Shown one piece after another: positions 24,236-34,541 of a stretch of DNA of 64,000 nucleotides (within the stretch, counting starts at the first letter, position 1; every line of letters starts with the position of its first letter). A model generated the notes under the pieces. The model was not told where the DNA came from and searched no databases. It saw only the letters and a list, made by a program, of their open reading frames with translations. The position numbers and the translations under genes are program-made. This DNA comes from Fodinicola acaciae (GTDB lineage: Bacteria > Actinomycetota > Actinomycetes > Mycobacteriales > HKI-0501): positions 2,917,235 to 2,981,234 of the forward strand of contig NZ_WOTN01000001.1 in assembly GCF_010993745.1 (NCBI RefSeq), read 5' to 3'.

Positions 24236-25984
24236 ATGACCACGACCGATGGAGCTCGCTCCGACGAGCTGATACCTGCCGCCGACAGCCTCGAGGACAT
24301 CTTCAAAGCGTCCTACTCGCGACTGGTGGTGGCGATCTATCCGCTGGCCGGCGACCTGAACGAGGCGCAGGACGCCGTACAGGAGGCGTTCGCGCGTGCG
24401 ATGGCCCGCCGGTCGCGCGTGCTGGCGGCGGACAACCCGGAAGCCTATCTGCACACCGTGGCACGCAACGTCGTCCGCACCTGGTGGCGGCGCAGGCTGC
24501 GGTTGGCGCGCCGGCTGGACCTCGCGGCGACCGACGTGTCCACGGCTTTGCCGCCATCGCCGGATCGGGTCGCACTGCTGCGCGCGCTCGCGCAAATTCC
24601 GGCGGCACAGCGAGAGGTGCTGGTCAGGTTCTATTTCGCAGACCACTCGATCGAGGAGATCGCGAGGGCGCTTGGAGTCTCGGTGGGTACGGTCAAGTCA
24701 CGGCTGCACCGCGGCCGCGCGGCAATGGCACAGCTGGTCGACGAGACCGGCGACGAGCTGCGGCCGGACGTGGCGGCGGCGATCGACCAGGTGCGTACGG
24801 AGGTCGGCGCGGCCGCCGGTGCTCCTGACCTGACCCTCATCGACCGGCGCGGCCGGCGGTTGCAGGCCCGGCGCAGGGCCGGCATGGCGGCCGGTACGGC
24901 GGCGATCGCCGCGGCAGCGGCCGCGCTCGTCACGGTGGTCAGCCTGGCCGGCGGCTGGCACCCCGCGCCGATCACCTCCGACAACAACAGGCCGTCGACA
25001 GTGGCCGCCGCCCTGGTCGGCAGCCGGAAGTCGCGGTCGTTCCTGCCGGTCGACGAGACGCGCGCGTACGCCGTCGTCGAGCTGAAGGACAAGCGCTACG
25101 CACTGGCCGAGACCGCCGACGCCGGCGAGCACTGGCAGGCACACAAGCTGCCGAGCCAGCTGCTCGCCGACCTCGGCAAGTATCAACCGCTGGTGCTCGG
25201 CCCGAAGACCGTGTTGATCGGCACCTACCTCACCAAGGACGGTGGACAGACCTGGCACAGAGGCGAGCCGTCGACCGCGCGTACGATCCTCGCACCGCCC
25301 TCGGGCCTGAAGCCAGGAGCGCCGATCCAGGCCGTACCAGCGGGTTGGCCGCTGGCGCGCAGCTGCGACCGAGCCTGCCTGGTGGCGATCGACCCCACCA
25401 CCGGAGTGCCGCACGAGGTGTTGAACACGCCGGTCAGGGCGTACGCGGTCCTGGACAGCCCCAACTACCTGATTCACAGCGCGGAGCAGCTCTGGTTCAA
25501 CGCGGACGGACCACACCTGAACTACAGCCTGGACGGCGGACGATCGTGGCGCCAGCTGCCGTACTCGCAAGGTAGTTTTTCCGTCGCGGTCAACGGAAGA
25601 TACGTGTACGTCGTGATGGACCACGATGTCGAGGGATCGATGGTGGTCCGCTCGTTGGACGGCGGCAAAAACTGGGAGCCAGCCGCCACCGACGCACTCA
25701 CCTCTCAAGGAGACGTGTGCGCTCTCGCGGATGGGACGCTGCTGGGGATCGGGCTCAACCGCGGCCACCCTCATGGCGGCGTACAAGTCAGCCACGACCA
25801 CGGCGCCACCTTCACCTCCGTCGACCCGGTCAAGGCGAGCGGAATCTGGCGGACCCTGACCGGCGCATGCGTGCTCGGCAATTTCGCCTGGGCCGGCAGG
25901 GGGCCGCTGGGCACCAACAAGGTGTGGACGACCACGGACGGCGATCACTTCCGCGAGATCCCGCTGCCGGCGCCGCTGGAGTAA
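24236..25984 (+). CDS. ECF-type sigma factor fused to a membrane segment and Asp-box beta-propeller-like domain
   Basis: A 582-residue chimera. Region 2 (about 22-90) contains YPLAGDLNEAQDAVQEAFAR and NPEAYLHTVARNVVRTWWRR. Region 4 (about 120-175) contains ALAQIPAAQREVLVRFYFAD and EIARALGVSVGTVKSRLHRG. A single hydrophobic helix AAGTAAIAAAAAALVTVVSL (about 217-240) follows. The remaining 340 residues carry five Asp-box-like motifs: TKDGGQTWHRG, YSLDGGRSWRQL, RSLDGGKNWEPA, VSHDHGATFTSV and TTDGDHFREI. These are found in sialidase/Vps10-type propellers. The fold order places the propeller outside the cell and the sigma domains inside. No anti-sigma gene is adjacent. Confidence 0.9.
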   Translation: MTTTDGARSDELIPAADSLEDIFKASYSRLVVAIYPLAGDLNEAQDAVQEAFARAMARRSRVLAADNPEAYLHTVARNVVRTWWRRRLRLARRLDLAATDVSTALPPSPDRVALLRALAQIPAAQREVLVRFYFADHSIEEIARALGVSVGTVKSRLHRGRAAMAQLVDETGDELRPDVAAAIDQVRTEVGAAAGAPDLTLIDRRGRRLQARRRAGMAAGTAAIAAAAAALVTVVSLAGGWHPAPITSDNNRPSTVAAALVGSRKSRSFLPVDETRAYAVVELKDKRYALAETADAGEHWQAHKLPSQLLADLGKYQPLVLGPKTVLIGTYLTKDGGQTWHRGEPSTARTILAPPSGLKPGAPIQAVPAGWPLARSCDRACLVAIDPTTGVPHEVLNTPVRAYAVLDSPNYLIHSAEQLWFNADGPHLNYSLDGGRSWRQLPYSQGSFSVAVNGRYVYVVMDHDVEGSMVVRSLDGGKNWEPAATDALTSQGDVCALADGTLLGIGLNRGHPHGGVQVSHDHGATFTSVDPVKASGIWRTLTGACVLGNFAWAGRGPLGTNKVWTTTDGDHFREIPLPAPLE

Positions 25985-26134
25985 AACCGGTTTGGACCAC
26001 TGCGAAAATCCTGACATCCGTAACTGGACACTCCGGATTGACGAGATTTACCTTTTCCATACCTGACGATGTGGATATCGCGCCACAGACTCAGCTTTTT
26101 GGTGACAACTATCAGGTTCTGGAAAGGTTTCGCA

Positions 26135-26542
26135 GTGATTCGACAAATTATTCGTGCCGCGACCGTTGCCGCGTTGACCGCCTCGGCGATGGCTTTGACC
26201 TCGGTCCCGGCGCTCGCGTCCCATCACGCTCGTACGGCGGCGCCGACATCCGCGTCCAACCACTCTGGCAAGACGACACCGCACTGCGGTGCGCTCGTTT
26301 GCTGGTATCACTTCACCGACTTCCGCGGCGATGTCAGTGGTGCCTCGAACCCCATCGCGTCGGGTGACTGCTACGACTTCCAAGACCACTCGATCGGGGT
26401 GGGTGCGTCCGCCGGCAACGGCACCGAATACATGGCACGTTTCTGGTCCGGTCAGCACTGCACCGGGATCAGCAAGCTCGTGTGGCCACAGGCCGAGGAC
26501 CCCAATCTCGGTTTCATCGCGTATTCCCTTGGCGGATACTGA
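26135..26542 (+). CDS. Secreted I36-like small protein
   Basis: A 135-residue exported protein. The signal peptide is IRQIIRAATVAALTASAMAL with cleavage near ALA-SHH. The mature part has HCGALVCWYHFTDFRGDVSG, CYDFQDHSIGVGASAGNGTE and RFWSGQHCTGISKLVWPQ, a cysteine-containing beta pattern like other I36/crystallin-type secreted proteins here. GGAAAGG lies seven bases before the GTG at 26135. It lies downstream of the sigma-propeller gene and could be a target, but that is only position. Confidence 0.75.
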   Translation: MIRQIIRAATVAALTASAMALTSVPALASHHARTAAPTSASNHSGKTTPHCGALVCWYHFTDFRGDVSGASNPIASGDCYDFQDHSIGVGASAGNGTEYMARFWSGQHCTGISKLVWPQAEDPNLGFIAYSLGGY

Positions 26543-26552
26543 CACGGGGATC

Positions 26553-26586
26553 GGGCCGGTGGCGTCATTTCCGACGCCACCGGCCC
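26553..26586. terminator. Perfect 14-bp hairpin terminator
   Basis: GGGCCGGTGGCGTC (26553-26566) and GACGCCACCGGCCC (26573-26586) pair without mismatch around a six-base loop. It separates the convergent I36-like and monooxygenase genes. It has no U-tract, so it may act as a structural, bidirectional terminator. Confidence 0.82.
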
Positions 26587-26590
26587 CGCG

Positions 26591-28141
<1,551 letters not shown>

Positions 28142-28249
28142 TCATGGGTCTCACCTCCTCTGGCGGTGTCACGGTCCACCGCAAAGCTACCGGCCGCAAA
28201 GATCGGTGTCCAATCGCTTAGAGACTCGCTCCCCTATTTGCGCGGCCTC

Positions 28250-28984
28250 TTAGAAAACACCGCCGCCGGCGCCGATGTTCTGGCCGGTGACCCAGCGCGC
28301 GGCGTCGCTGGCCAGGAAAACGGCCACCTCGGCGACCTCGGCCGGGGTGCCGATCCGGCCGAACGGGGACAGCTCCGCGGCCATCGTACGGTCACGGTCA
28401 GGCAGCAGGTCGGTGTCGGTGAAGCCGGGAGAAACCGCGTTGACCGTGATGGCGCGGGTGGCCACCTCTCGCGACAGCACGCGTACGAACTGCTCGACCG
28501 CACCTTTGCTGCCGAGATAGAGCGACGTGTCGGTGAAGAACATCTTGGTGCCGCCGGTGGAGGTGACGATGATGCGGCCACCGTCGCGCAGCCGGCGGGC
28601 GGCTTGCTGGAGCGTGAAGAAAACGCCTTTGGCGTTGGTGTCGAAGATCCGGTCGTAGTCGGCCTCGGTGCATTCCGTGAACGGTTTGACGACCGCGTCC
28701 GCGGCATTGGCGACGACGATGTCCAGTGGCCCCAGGTTTGCCTCTGCCTGATGGAAAAGCCGGTCGATCTCGTCGAGTTGGCTCAGGTCTGCCTGCAGCG
28801 ACACGGCCATGCCGCCGGATTCGGTGATCGTACGCACCACTTCGGCGGCCTGGACGTCGTTTTTGCGATAGGCGACCGCGACCGACGAGCCCTGCGCCGC
28901 CAGTCCGAGCGCGATGGCCCGGCCGATTCCGCGGGACGCGCCGGTGACCAGGGCCGCTTTTGCGGTGAGTGAGGTGGCGTGCAA
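28250..28984 (-). CDS. SDR-family oxidoreductase
   Basis: A 244-residue classical short-chain dehydrogenase. AALVTGASRGIGRAIALGLA is the NADP loop, DIVVANAADAV corresponds to the NNAG position, and the catalytic set is Ser in IIVTSTGG and YLGSKGAV (Tyr and Lys). The C-terminus WVTGQNIGAGGGVF is standard. The TTG at 28984 has GGAGG seven bases upstream. It is divergent from a LysR gene 119 bp away, which probably controls it. The substrate is unknown. Confidence 0.9.
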   Translation of the reverse strand: MHATSLTAKAALVTGASRGIGRAIALGLAAQGSSVAVAYRKNDVQAAEVVRTITESGGMAVSLQADLSQLDEIDRLFHQAEANLGPLDIVVANAADAVVKPFTECTEADYDRIFDTNAKGVFFTLQQAARRLRDGGRIIVTSTGGTKMFFTDTSLYLGSKGAVEQFVRVLSREVATRAITVNAVSPGFTDTDLLPDRDRTMAAELSPFGRIGTPAEVAEVAVFLASDAARWVTGQNIGAGGGVF

Positions 28985-29103
28985 CAGATTTCCTCCAGGA
29001 CGGACAAACTGTGACGGCTCCACCTTCGGTGCGTGGCGTCAGCCGATCAAGGCCGTCCTGTGCAACGATCGATTCCTCAGCGGAATCGTTCGGGCGGGGA
29101 GTC

Positions 29104-29985
29104 GTGGAGCTGGAACAGGTGCGGATCGCACTGGCGCTGGCCGAGGAGTTGCATTTCGGCCGGACCGCCGACCGGCTGCACCTGTCGCAGTCACGGGTCA
29201 GCAAGCAGCTCTCGGCACTGGAACGAGAGCTCGGCGCGGCACTGTTCGAGCGAACCAGCCGGCGGGTACGGCTGACCCCGCTCGGACGCCGTTTCCTGGC
29301 CGAGGCGGAGCCCGCGTACGCCGGCCTGCTCGCCGCCGCCGAGACGGTCCGCCGGACCGCGGCCAACGAGGTGCGCCTCGGGTTCTTCCCGACGACCGGA
29401 GGTGCCGCGCTGACCCGGCTGATCCGCGCCACACAACGCGACCGGCCCGACCTCACCGTCGAGCTGGTGGAGTTGTCGTTAGATTCCAACGATTTCTATC
29501 GACCGGTGCGCGACGGCACGGTCGATGTCATGGTCACCTGGCGGACCGGCTCGGCCGACACCGACATCGTGGAGGGCCCGGCGATCGACCGGCAGCGGCG
29601 GGTCGCCGCGATGTCCGCCGACAGCCCACTCGCCGGCCGCTCGTCCATCTCGGTTCTCGAGGTCGGAAACTGGAAAACCTTCGAGCTCGGCGGCAGTTCC
29701 ATCGGCGACCTGTTTCTTCCACCCGCCACGAGCGACAACGTCCCCATCCCGCGCGACCACGGGATTTTTACGTCTCTGGCCGAGTTTCTCGGACAGATCG
29801 CGCTCGGCCACTTCACCCATGCCACCGTCGGGTCTCTGGCCGAAATCGCGCACCGCGACGACATCGCGTACGTGCCGATCCACGACCTGCCACCGATCGA
29901 TCTCGTACTCGTACGCTCTCGCCGTAACGACAATCCCGCCGCCGCCGCGATGGTGGCCGTCGCACGGTCCCTTCGGACGCCTTGA
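29104..29985 (+). CDS. LysR-family regulator opposite the SDR gene
   Basis: A 293-residue LysR protein. The N-terminal HTH reads LHFGRTADRLHLSQSRVSKQ followed by LSALERELGAALFERTSRRV. The ligand domain begins NEVRLGFFPTTGGAALTRLI. The GTG at 29104 is used because LysR proteins start close to the first helix (MELEQVRIALALAEE) and GGGGAG is nearby. It is divergent from the SDR gene, the classic arrangement for LysR control. Two GC hairpins follow its stop at 30003-30042. Confidence 0.9.
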   Translation: MELEQVRIALALAEELHFGRTADRLHLSQSRVSKQLSALERELGAALFERTSRRVRLTPLGRRFLAEAEPAYAGLLAAAETVRRTAANEVRLGFFPTTGGAALTRLIRATQRDRPDLTVELVELSLDSNDFYRPVRDGTVDVMVTWRTGSADTDIVEGPAIDRQRRVAAMSADSPLAGRSSISVLEVGNWKTFELGGSSIGDLFLPPATSDNVPIPRDHGIFTSLAEFLGQIALGHFTHATVGSLAEIAHRDDIAYVPIHDLPPIDLVLVRSRRNDNPAAAAMVAVARSLRTP

Positions 29986-30002
29986 GGTCACGGGCAACAG
30001 CT

Positions 30003-30042
30003 GCCCCGGCGGGGCGTACGGTCGGCCCGGCCTGAGGGCCGA
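30003..30042 (+). terminator. Two tandem GC hairpins after the LysR gene
   Basis: GCCCC-GGC-GGGGC (30003-30015) and TCGGCCC-N7-GGGCCGA (30022-30042) are perfect stems of 5 and 7 bp just after the stop at 29985. No U-tract follows. Confidence 0.55.
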
Positions 30043-30131
30043 AAGGGCAGCTCACAGCGCCTCTTCCGGCTCGGCTTTCCGACTATGATCTGAGCTTGCG
30101 CACGCACCGGCGCCAAGAAATGGGCGGAACA

Positions 30132-32033
30132 ATGCGAATGCCACCGAGCGAACATGTGACGTCCTCAGCCGAGTCACCGCGACAGCACACCGCCACCACC
30201 GGGAAACCGGCCGCCTCGTGGCGCAGCGACATTCTCCACATGCAGCGCCATGCCGGAAATGCCGCGACCACGCTGGCCATCCAACGCGCGACAGGAACGG
30301 CGACGGCCACGATCGCGCAGGTCGACGAGCTGATCGACCGCTTCAACACCCCCGAGGAAGAGCTTATCGAGCTGCTCGGAAAGCTCTCCGACCCGGACAA
30401 ACACACGATTGTCGTCGGATATCGCGACCGGCTCGCCGGTGTGTTCAATTTCGCCGAAATGCGCCGTGCGGTCGACAAGCTGGGCGCCGAACTGCCGGTC
30501 AAGCTCGACTGGCTGCAGAAGGCGGCCTTCATGACCAGCGGCATCAACTATTCCGAGATCAAGAAAGCCGTGACCGACGCGCCGCAGGCGCAGCGCGACA
30601 TGCTCAAGAACGCCAGGTGGAAATCGTTCTTCCTGTCTGTCTGCTCCAACGAGACCATCATCGAGGCGGTGGCGGACCTGCATTTCGACCTGCCCACCCA
30701 GCTCACCTGGGTTCGTGGTGAGGCGAGCGCGCTGATGTCCCTGACGCTCGCGAAGCTGCGAAAACTGCTCACTGACGCCTCAGCGGGCGACCGCGCCATC
30801 GTCGGCGGCGACGCGTGGCGGTCGTTCTGGACCGACGTCTGCACGAACGAGACGATGGCCGAGCTGGTCGACATTCTTTTCCCGGACAATCTGACCCGCA
30901 AGCTCGAGTGGATGGCCGACGAAGGCGCCTCCCTGGCACAGGTCGAGGCAAAGGTCGCGGCCACGACGGACGCCGCGCAGAAAGTCGCGGTGTTCGCCAG
31001 CGTCCCGGTCCGTACGATGGCGTGCTCACTTTGCAATAACGACCAACTCGCCCAGTTGGTCCTCAATCTGGGCGGTGAATGGGCTCAGTGGCGCGGCTGG
31101 ATGATCGCGAAAGGCGCGCCGCTCATCCCGTTGGCACGCGCGGTCGTCGCGAGAAACGCGGTCACCGATCCGGTCATCCGTGGATTTCTCAATGCGGCGG
31201 CCACGTCGGCCGTCGCGACTCGCGACTACCTGCGCCGGCTCGCCGACGCGCAGTTGGTCAGCGTTCGCGCGTACGCGGGAGCGAACGATCTTGTCACCGA
31301 GCTCAACAACGACGAAGTACGGCGGGCGCTGGCCGGTGAGATCGCCCGTGCCGACCAAAGCCCCCACATCACCGAAACGCTGCAGGCCGGGCCGACCACG
31401 AGCCCGTTCGTGGCGATGAACTTCAACCTCGACTCGCGCTACACGATGAGCTACTGGCGGGACCGGGTCGAGGTCGACGTCGGGATTGCCCTGACGCCGG
31501 CCAGCGGCGACGCGCGGGCGGCGGAACTGCTGCCGTCCGCGATCGCCACCTGGCGGTCGAACATCCTGGGGGCGTGGGACAACCAGTTCCAGATGCAGAA
31601 CGGGCAGCGGACGATTCCGCTGCGGTTCCACGCCAACCTCGGAAACTCCGGTCCAAACCCGGTCACCGTGCACTCCGGCGCGTGGGTCTGGCCGAACCTC
31701 AACGCGACCAACTGGTTCGTACCGGACCCGGTCAACCAGCCGGGGCAGGCCACCGCGGTCGCCACCGCACCGATCCACGAGTTTGGGCACCTGATCGGAA
31801 ACGCGGACGAGTACAACCTCAACGCCGCGCATTACCTGACCACCGTCGGCAGCCCCGCGGCCAGCGATCCCAACGCCGTACCATCGACCGACAGCGCCGG
31901 CACCACGCGATACACGAACGTCAACAGCGTGATGGGATCGGGAGGCCCGGCACTGAAACGTCACGTGATGAATATCCTGGCGGCCGTGAACAGCAACCTT
32001 CGTCCAGGGGAGCCGGCGTTCTCATGGGTGTGA
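30132..32033 (+). CDS. Large AGN-motif protein with helical repeats and C-terminal zinc-protease site
   Basis: A 633-residue protein. Residues 33-51 read DILHMQRHAGNAATTLAIQ, matching the LQRxAGNxA segment near the N-terminus of actinobacterial proteins linked to extracellular contractile injection systems and of DUF4157-type proteins. Residues about 70-360 hold roughly four helical repeats of about 70 residues. Two aligned landmarks are KSFFLSVCSNETIIEAVADL and RSFWTDVCTNETMAELVDIL. The C-terminal domain contains HEFGHLIGNADEY (His 549, Glu 550, His 553), a gluzincin/metzincin-like zinc site. No signal peptide is seen. The stop overlaps the next gene. No injection-system genes are in the window. 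Confidence 0.78.
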   Translation: MRMPPSEHVTSSAESPRQHTATTGKPAASWRSDILHMQRHAGNAATTLAIQRATGTATATIAQVDELIDRFNTPEEELIELLGKLSDPDKHTIVVGYRDRLAGVFNFAEMRRAVDKLGAELPVKLDWLQKAAFMTSGINYSEIKKAVTDAPQAQRDMLKNARWKSFFLSVCSNETIIEAVADLHFDLPTQLTWVRGEASALMSLTLAKLRKLLTDASAGDRAIVGGDAWRSFWTDVCTNETMAELVDILFPDNLTRKLEWMADEGASLAQVEAKVAATTDAAQKVAVFASVPVRTMACSLCNNDQLAQLVLNLGGEWAQWRGWMIAKGAPLIPLARAVVARNAVTDPVIRGFLNAAATSAVATRDYLRRLADAQLVSVRAYAGANDLVTELNNDEVRRALAGEIARADQSPHITETLQAGPTTSPFVAMNFNLDSRYTMSYWRDRVEVDVGIALTPASGDARAAELLPSAIATWRSNILGAWDNQFQMQNGQRTIPLRFHANLGNSGPNPVTVHSGAWVWPNLNATNWFVPDPVNQPGQATAVATAPIHEFGHLIGNADEYNLNAAHYLTTVGSPAASDPNAVPSTDSAGTTRYTNVNSVMGSGGPALKRHVMNILAAVNSNLRPGEPAFSWV

Positions 32034-32728
32034 CCTACCCGATCGGGTTCCAGATCCACGGCGGTACGCCGGCCGTCGCGTTCTCCGCGCTGGTCGCAGA
32101 AGGTGGCGCCCTCACCGTCGACCTGCTGACCGCCGCGTCGCTGCCGCAGAATCCGCCCGTACGGCTGGGAAGTTTCGCCGGTCGACTCAGCCGGTCGGTG
32201 GCGGACTCTCTCGCTGCCTGGGCGGCCTCGGCGAGTTTTCTCCCGGAGAACGCCATGCTTGCGCCCGGAGCGGTCCTGCGTCAGCTGAGCGTCGGCGACG
32301 GCGCCAGCCGCTACGTGTCACCCGACTCGCTCGATCCGTTGCTGGAGTCCGCGCTGGCAGACGCCGCCAAGGACGCGTTGGCGCACCCTGTCTCGGCCGT
32401 GGAAATCGGCGTCGCCGAAGGCAACCTGGCGATCCGCGGGCTCGGCACCGCACCCATTTCGTTGCTGCTCCTCGATCCGGACACACCTGGTTACTGGGCG
32501 CGGGTCTGGCGCGACGACGAGACGGCCGACGGCGGCCGGCGCTTTCTCGCACCCGACCAACTGGGGCCGGTGCCGGTCGGCGTCTTCGACCTCGCGCCCG
32601 GCGACGGCATAGCGCTGCCGCTGCCGCCCGGCGCCACGCCGACCGGTGGGTTCATGTGCTGGCGGGCCGGGCCAGGACCGGCACGCTCCATCCTGTCCGG
32701 ACCCTGGCTCGACCACCCAGCCGGCTAG
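32024..32728 (+). CDS. Unknown partner protein of the AGN-motif protease
   Basis: A 234-residue protein whose ATG lies ten bases inside the end of the upstream protease gene, with AGGGGAG upstream, so translation is coupled. I recognise no family. It is rich in Ala, Leu and Pro. It has a probable beta-rich start (TYPIGFQIHGGTPAVAFSAL), an amphipathic middle (LDPLLESALADAAKDALAHP) and a C-terminal beta pattern (GVFDLAPGDGIALPLPPGAT). No signal or membrane segment is visible. The tight coupling suggests a chaperone, adaptor or inhibitor of the protease, which is a guess from context. Confidence 0.7.
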   Translation: MGVTYPIGFQIHGGTPAVAFSALVAEGGALTVDLLTAASLPQNPPVRLGSFAGRLSRSVADSLAAWAASASFLPENAMLAPGAVLRQLSVGDGASRYVSPDSLDPLLESALADAAKDALAHPVSAVEIGVAEGNLAIRGLGTAPISLLLLDPDTPGYWARVWRDDETADGGRRFLAPDQLGPVPVGVFDLAPGDGIALPLPPGATPTGGFMCWRAGPGPARSILSGPWLDHPAG

Positions 32729-32789
32729 TGTCCCGAGTCCGAAATTCGTCACTTATCTCGGGGATCCAGACGCCTGGTCATGGCTGGCG

Positions 32790-32945
32790 CCGCTATCTGA
32801 GCGTATCGAGGACGATTTTTCCAGCTGTACGGTTGGTTTCGCCGAGTCGGTGTGCGTCAGCGGCTTGCGCCAGTGGGAAACCGCGGCGATGGTGGGGCGA
32901 AGCTTTCCTTCCTCGGCGAGCTTCGCTAGGGCCAGCATGCCGATG
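32790..32945 (-). pseudogene. MDR oxidoreductase C-terminal remnant
   Basis: On the minus strand LALAKLAEEGKLRPTIA (frame ending upstream) continues, after a one-base shift, as GFPLAQAADAHRLGETNRTA and GKIVLDTLR. This is the C-terminal 50 residues of a quinone-reductase-like enzyme, resembling the end of the intact gene at 1470. Nothing of the remaining enzyme is found on either side. Confidence 0.75.
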
Positions 32946-33098
32946 GCTCAATCCACAAATACGACCATCCGGAATGTCCCCCATGACAAACGGGCCATGT
33001 TGCTGTACCCGCGGGAGCGTTCCGATACGACCGCAGGGTGACTCTGGTCCATACCTGAGTAGCTGGGGAGCGATCGGCTGATCGTCCAGGCTTGACTG

Positions 33099-33971
33099 AT
33101 GCGAACAAGAATCACGGTGAGGGTCGCGGCAGCTGTGGCCGTGGTGGTCGGGGCGGGTGGCGGTTGTTCAGCCAAATGCCGCGCTCGCAGGCGAAAAGCT
33201 GGGTGATGTTCAGCGCGCGTTGGACGCGATGGTCGCTGCCGGTACGCCCGGCGCGCTGGCTCGGGTGGAAGATTCCGGCCGGTCCTGGACGGTCACGAGC
33301 GGTGTCGCCGATATCGATACGGCGGCGCCTGTGCCGCGCGAGGCCAGGTTCCGGGCAGCGAGCCTGACCAAGGCGATGGTCTCGACGGTCGTACTGCAAC
33401 TGGCGGCCGGCCGGCGGCTCGATCTCGACCAGCCGGTCGGTCGTTGGCAGCCGGGGATCGTCGCCCGCGCGGACCGGATCACCGTGCGCCAGTTGATGAA
33501 TCACACCGGCGGGCTCGCCGACTACATGGCCGCGCCGGAGTTCGCCGATCCGTTGCATCGACCCGTCCTTCGAATGGGCCGCCTTCGGGGTGATTTCCAG
33601 CGGTCGCGACATCAACAGGTTTCTTCCACGCCCTGTTCGCCGGACGGCTGATTCCACCGGGTGCGTTGGCTCAGATACGGGACGGCATACCAAACCCGAA
33701 AGCCGCACCGGTCTTTCCCCGGTACGGTCTGGGACTGGAGGCGGCCGGGCTGACCTGCGGCGACTTCTGGGGCGGGACCGGCCAGACCGTCGGGTTAAAG
33801 ACGATGGCCTTCTCCGACCCGACCGGCCGGCGACAGATCACAGTGTCGATGAACGTCGAACGCCTCGGTGCGAACGATGCACGGACCGGCCCATTGCTGC
33901 TGGCCGCGGTCAACGCCGTCAACACCTATCTCTGCGGCGAACCGTACGAATTTCCCCATTCCTGGCGGTGA
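33099..33971 (+). pseudogene. Serine hydrolase (beta-lactamase/DD-peptidase family), decayed
   Basis: Fragments of a secreted class C beta-lactamase-like hydrolase appear in several frames. They are a signal-like RITVRVAAAVAVVVGAG start, ARFRAASLTKAMVSTVVLQL (catalytic SxxK as SLTK), QLMNHTGGLADYMAAPEFAD, then SFEWAAFGVISSGRDINRFL and LIPPGALAQIRDG. The end is GLTCGDFWGGTGQTVGLKTM (the usual HGGxxxG-like position). The middle part with the YSN motif is missing after about 33550, and at least three frameshifts are needed. It cannot give an active enzyme. Confidence 0.82.
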
Positions 33972-33996
33972 CACCGTGCCATCCGGCACCGCGCCA

Positions 33997-34476
33997 CTAC
34001 CCGCCGGTCACGGCCTGCTGATACCGCGCCAACTCGGCGGGCGCATCGATGCTGCCGTGGTGATGAAACTGCCTCCACCGACCGCTGACCTCGTCGTAGC
34101 GAAAATACCGACTCGTCCGGATAGCCAGCGGCACCTTCGACGATCCGGTGTCATAGTGTCCCGTCTCGCGACCAGCGAACACGGCGTGTCCAGTCCCCGA
34201 GTACGTCAGAAAGTCGCCAAACGTGACCGTCAACCTCACCGGCCCCTCGAAGATCTTCCGATAGAGCTCGGCGATCGCCTGGCCACCTCGCAGGATGCCG
34301 CCGAGCGGATTGTTCAACTGAGCCTCCGGATCGTCCGACCAGACGGCGCTCAACACCTCAAGATCACGCTGGTTGAGCGCGTAATAGAAGGATTCGAGCG
34401 CCGCGTACGCACCGGCGAGGTCGGGGTTGGTGGCGGCGGAGAGCAGGTTACCGGATGAGGGTCCGTACGATGTCAT
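33997..34476 (-). CDS. SnoaL/YybH-like NTF2-fold protein
   Basis: A 159-residue protein of the nuclear transport factor 2-like superfamily. AYAALESFYYALNQRDLEVL is helix 1-2, VWSDDPEAQLNNPLGGILRG the first strand and loop, and AIAELYRKIFEGPVRLTVTF the third helix. This pattern is close to the YybH/ketosteroid isomerase-like proteins. It ends FHHHGSIDAPAELARYQQAV. It is an isolated minus-strand gene beside the decayed hydrolase; a AT-rich TACATACTAGTAGGTAC stretch sits just upstream. Function unknown. Confidence 0.82.
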   Translation of the reverse strand: MTSYGPSSGNLLSAATNPDLAGAYAALESFYYALNQRDLEVLSAVWSDDPEAQLNNPLGGILRGGQAIAELYRKIFEGPVRLTVTFGDFLTYSGTGHAVFAGRETGHYDTGSSKVPLAIRTSRYFRYDEVSGRWRQFHHHGSIDAPAELARYQQAVTGG

Positions 34477-34541
34477 ACTTTACATACTAGTAGGTACAGA
34501 CGATGAGATCGACCCGGCCCAGCCAGGCCGCACCGAGGGCC

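Noticed and set aside
26069-26134. Longer N-terminus for the I36-like gene
   Set aside because: The upstream extension would hide the signal peptide; GTG 26135 has a strong ribosome site.
30132-32728. A contractile injection system locus
   Set aside because: Only a cargo-like motif is seen. No sheath, tube, baseplate or ATPase gene lies within the window.
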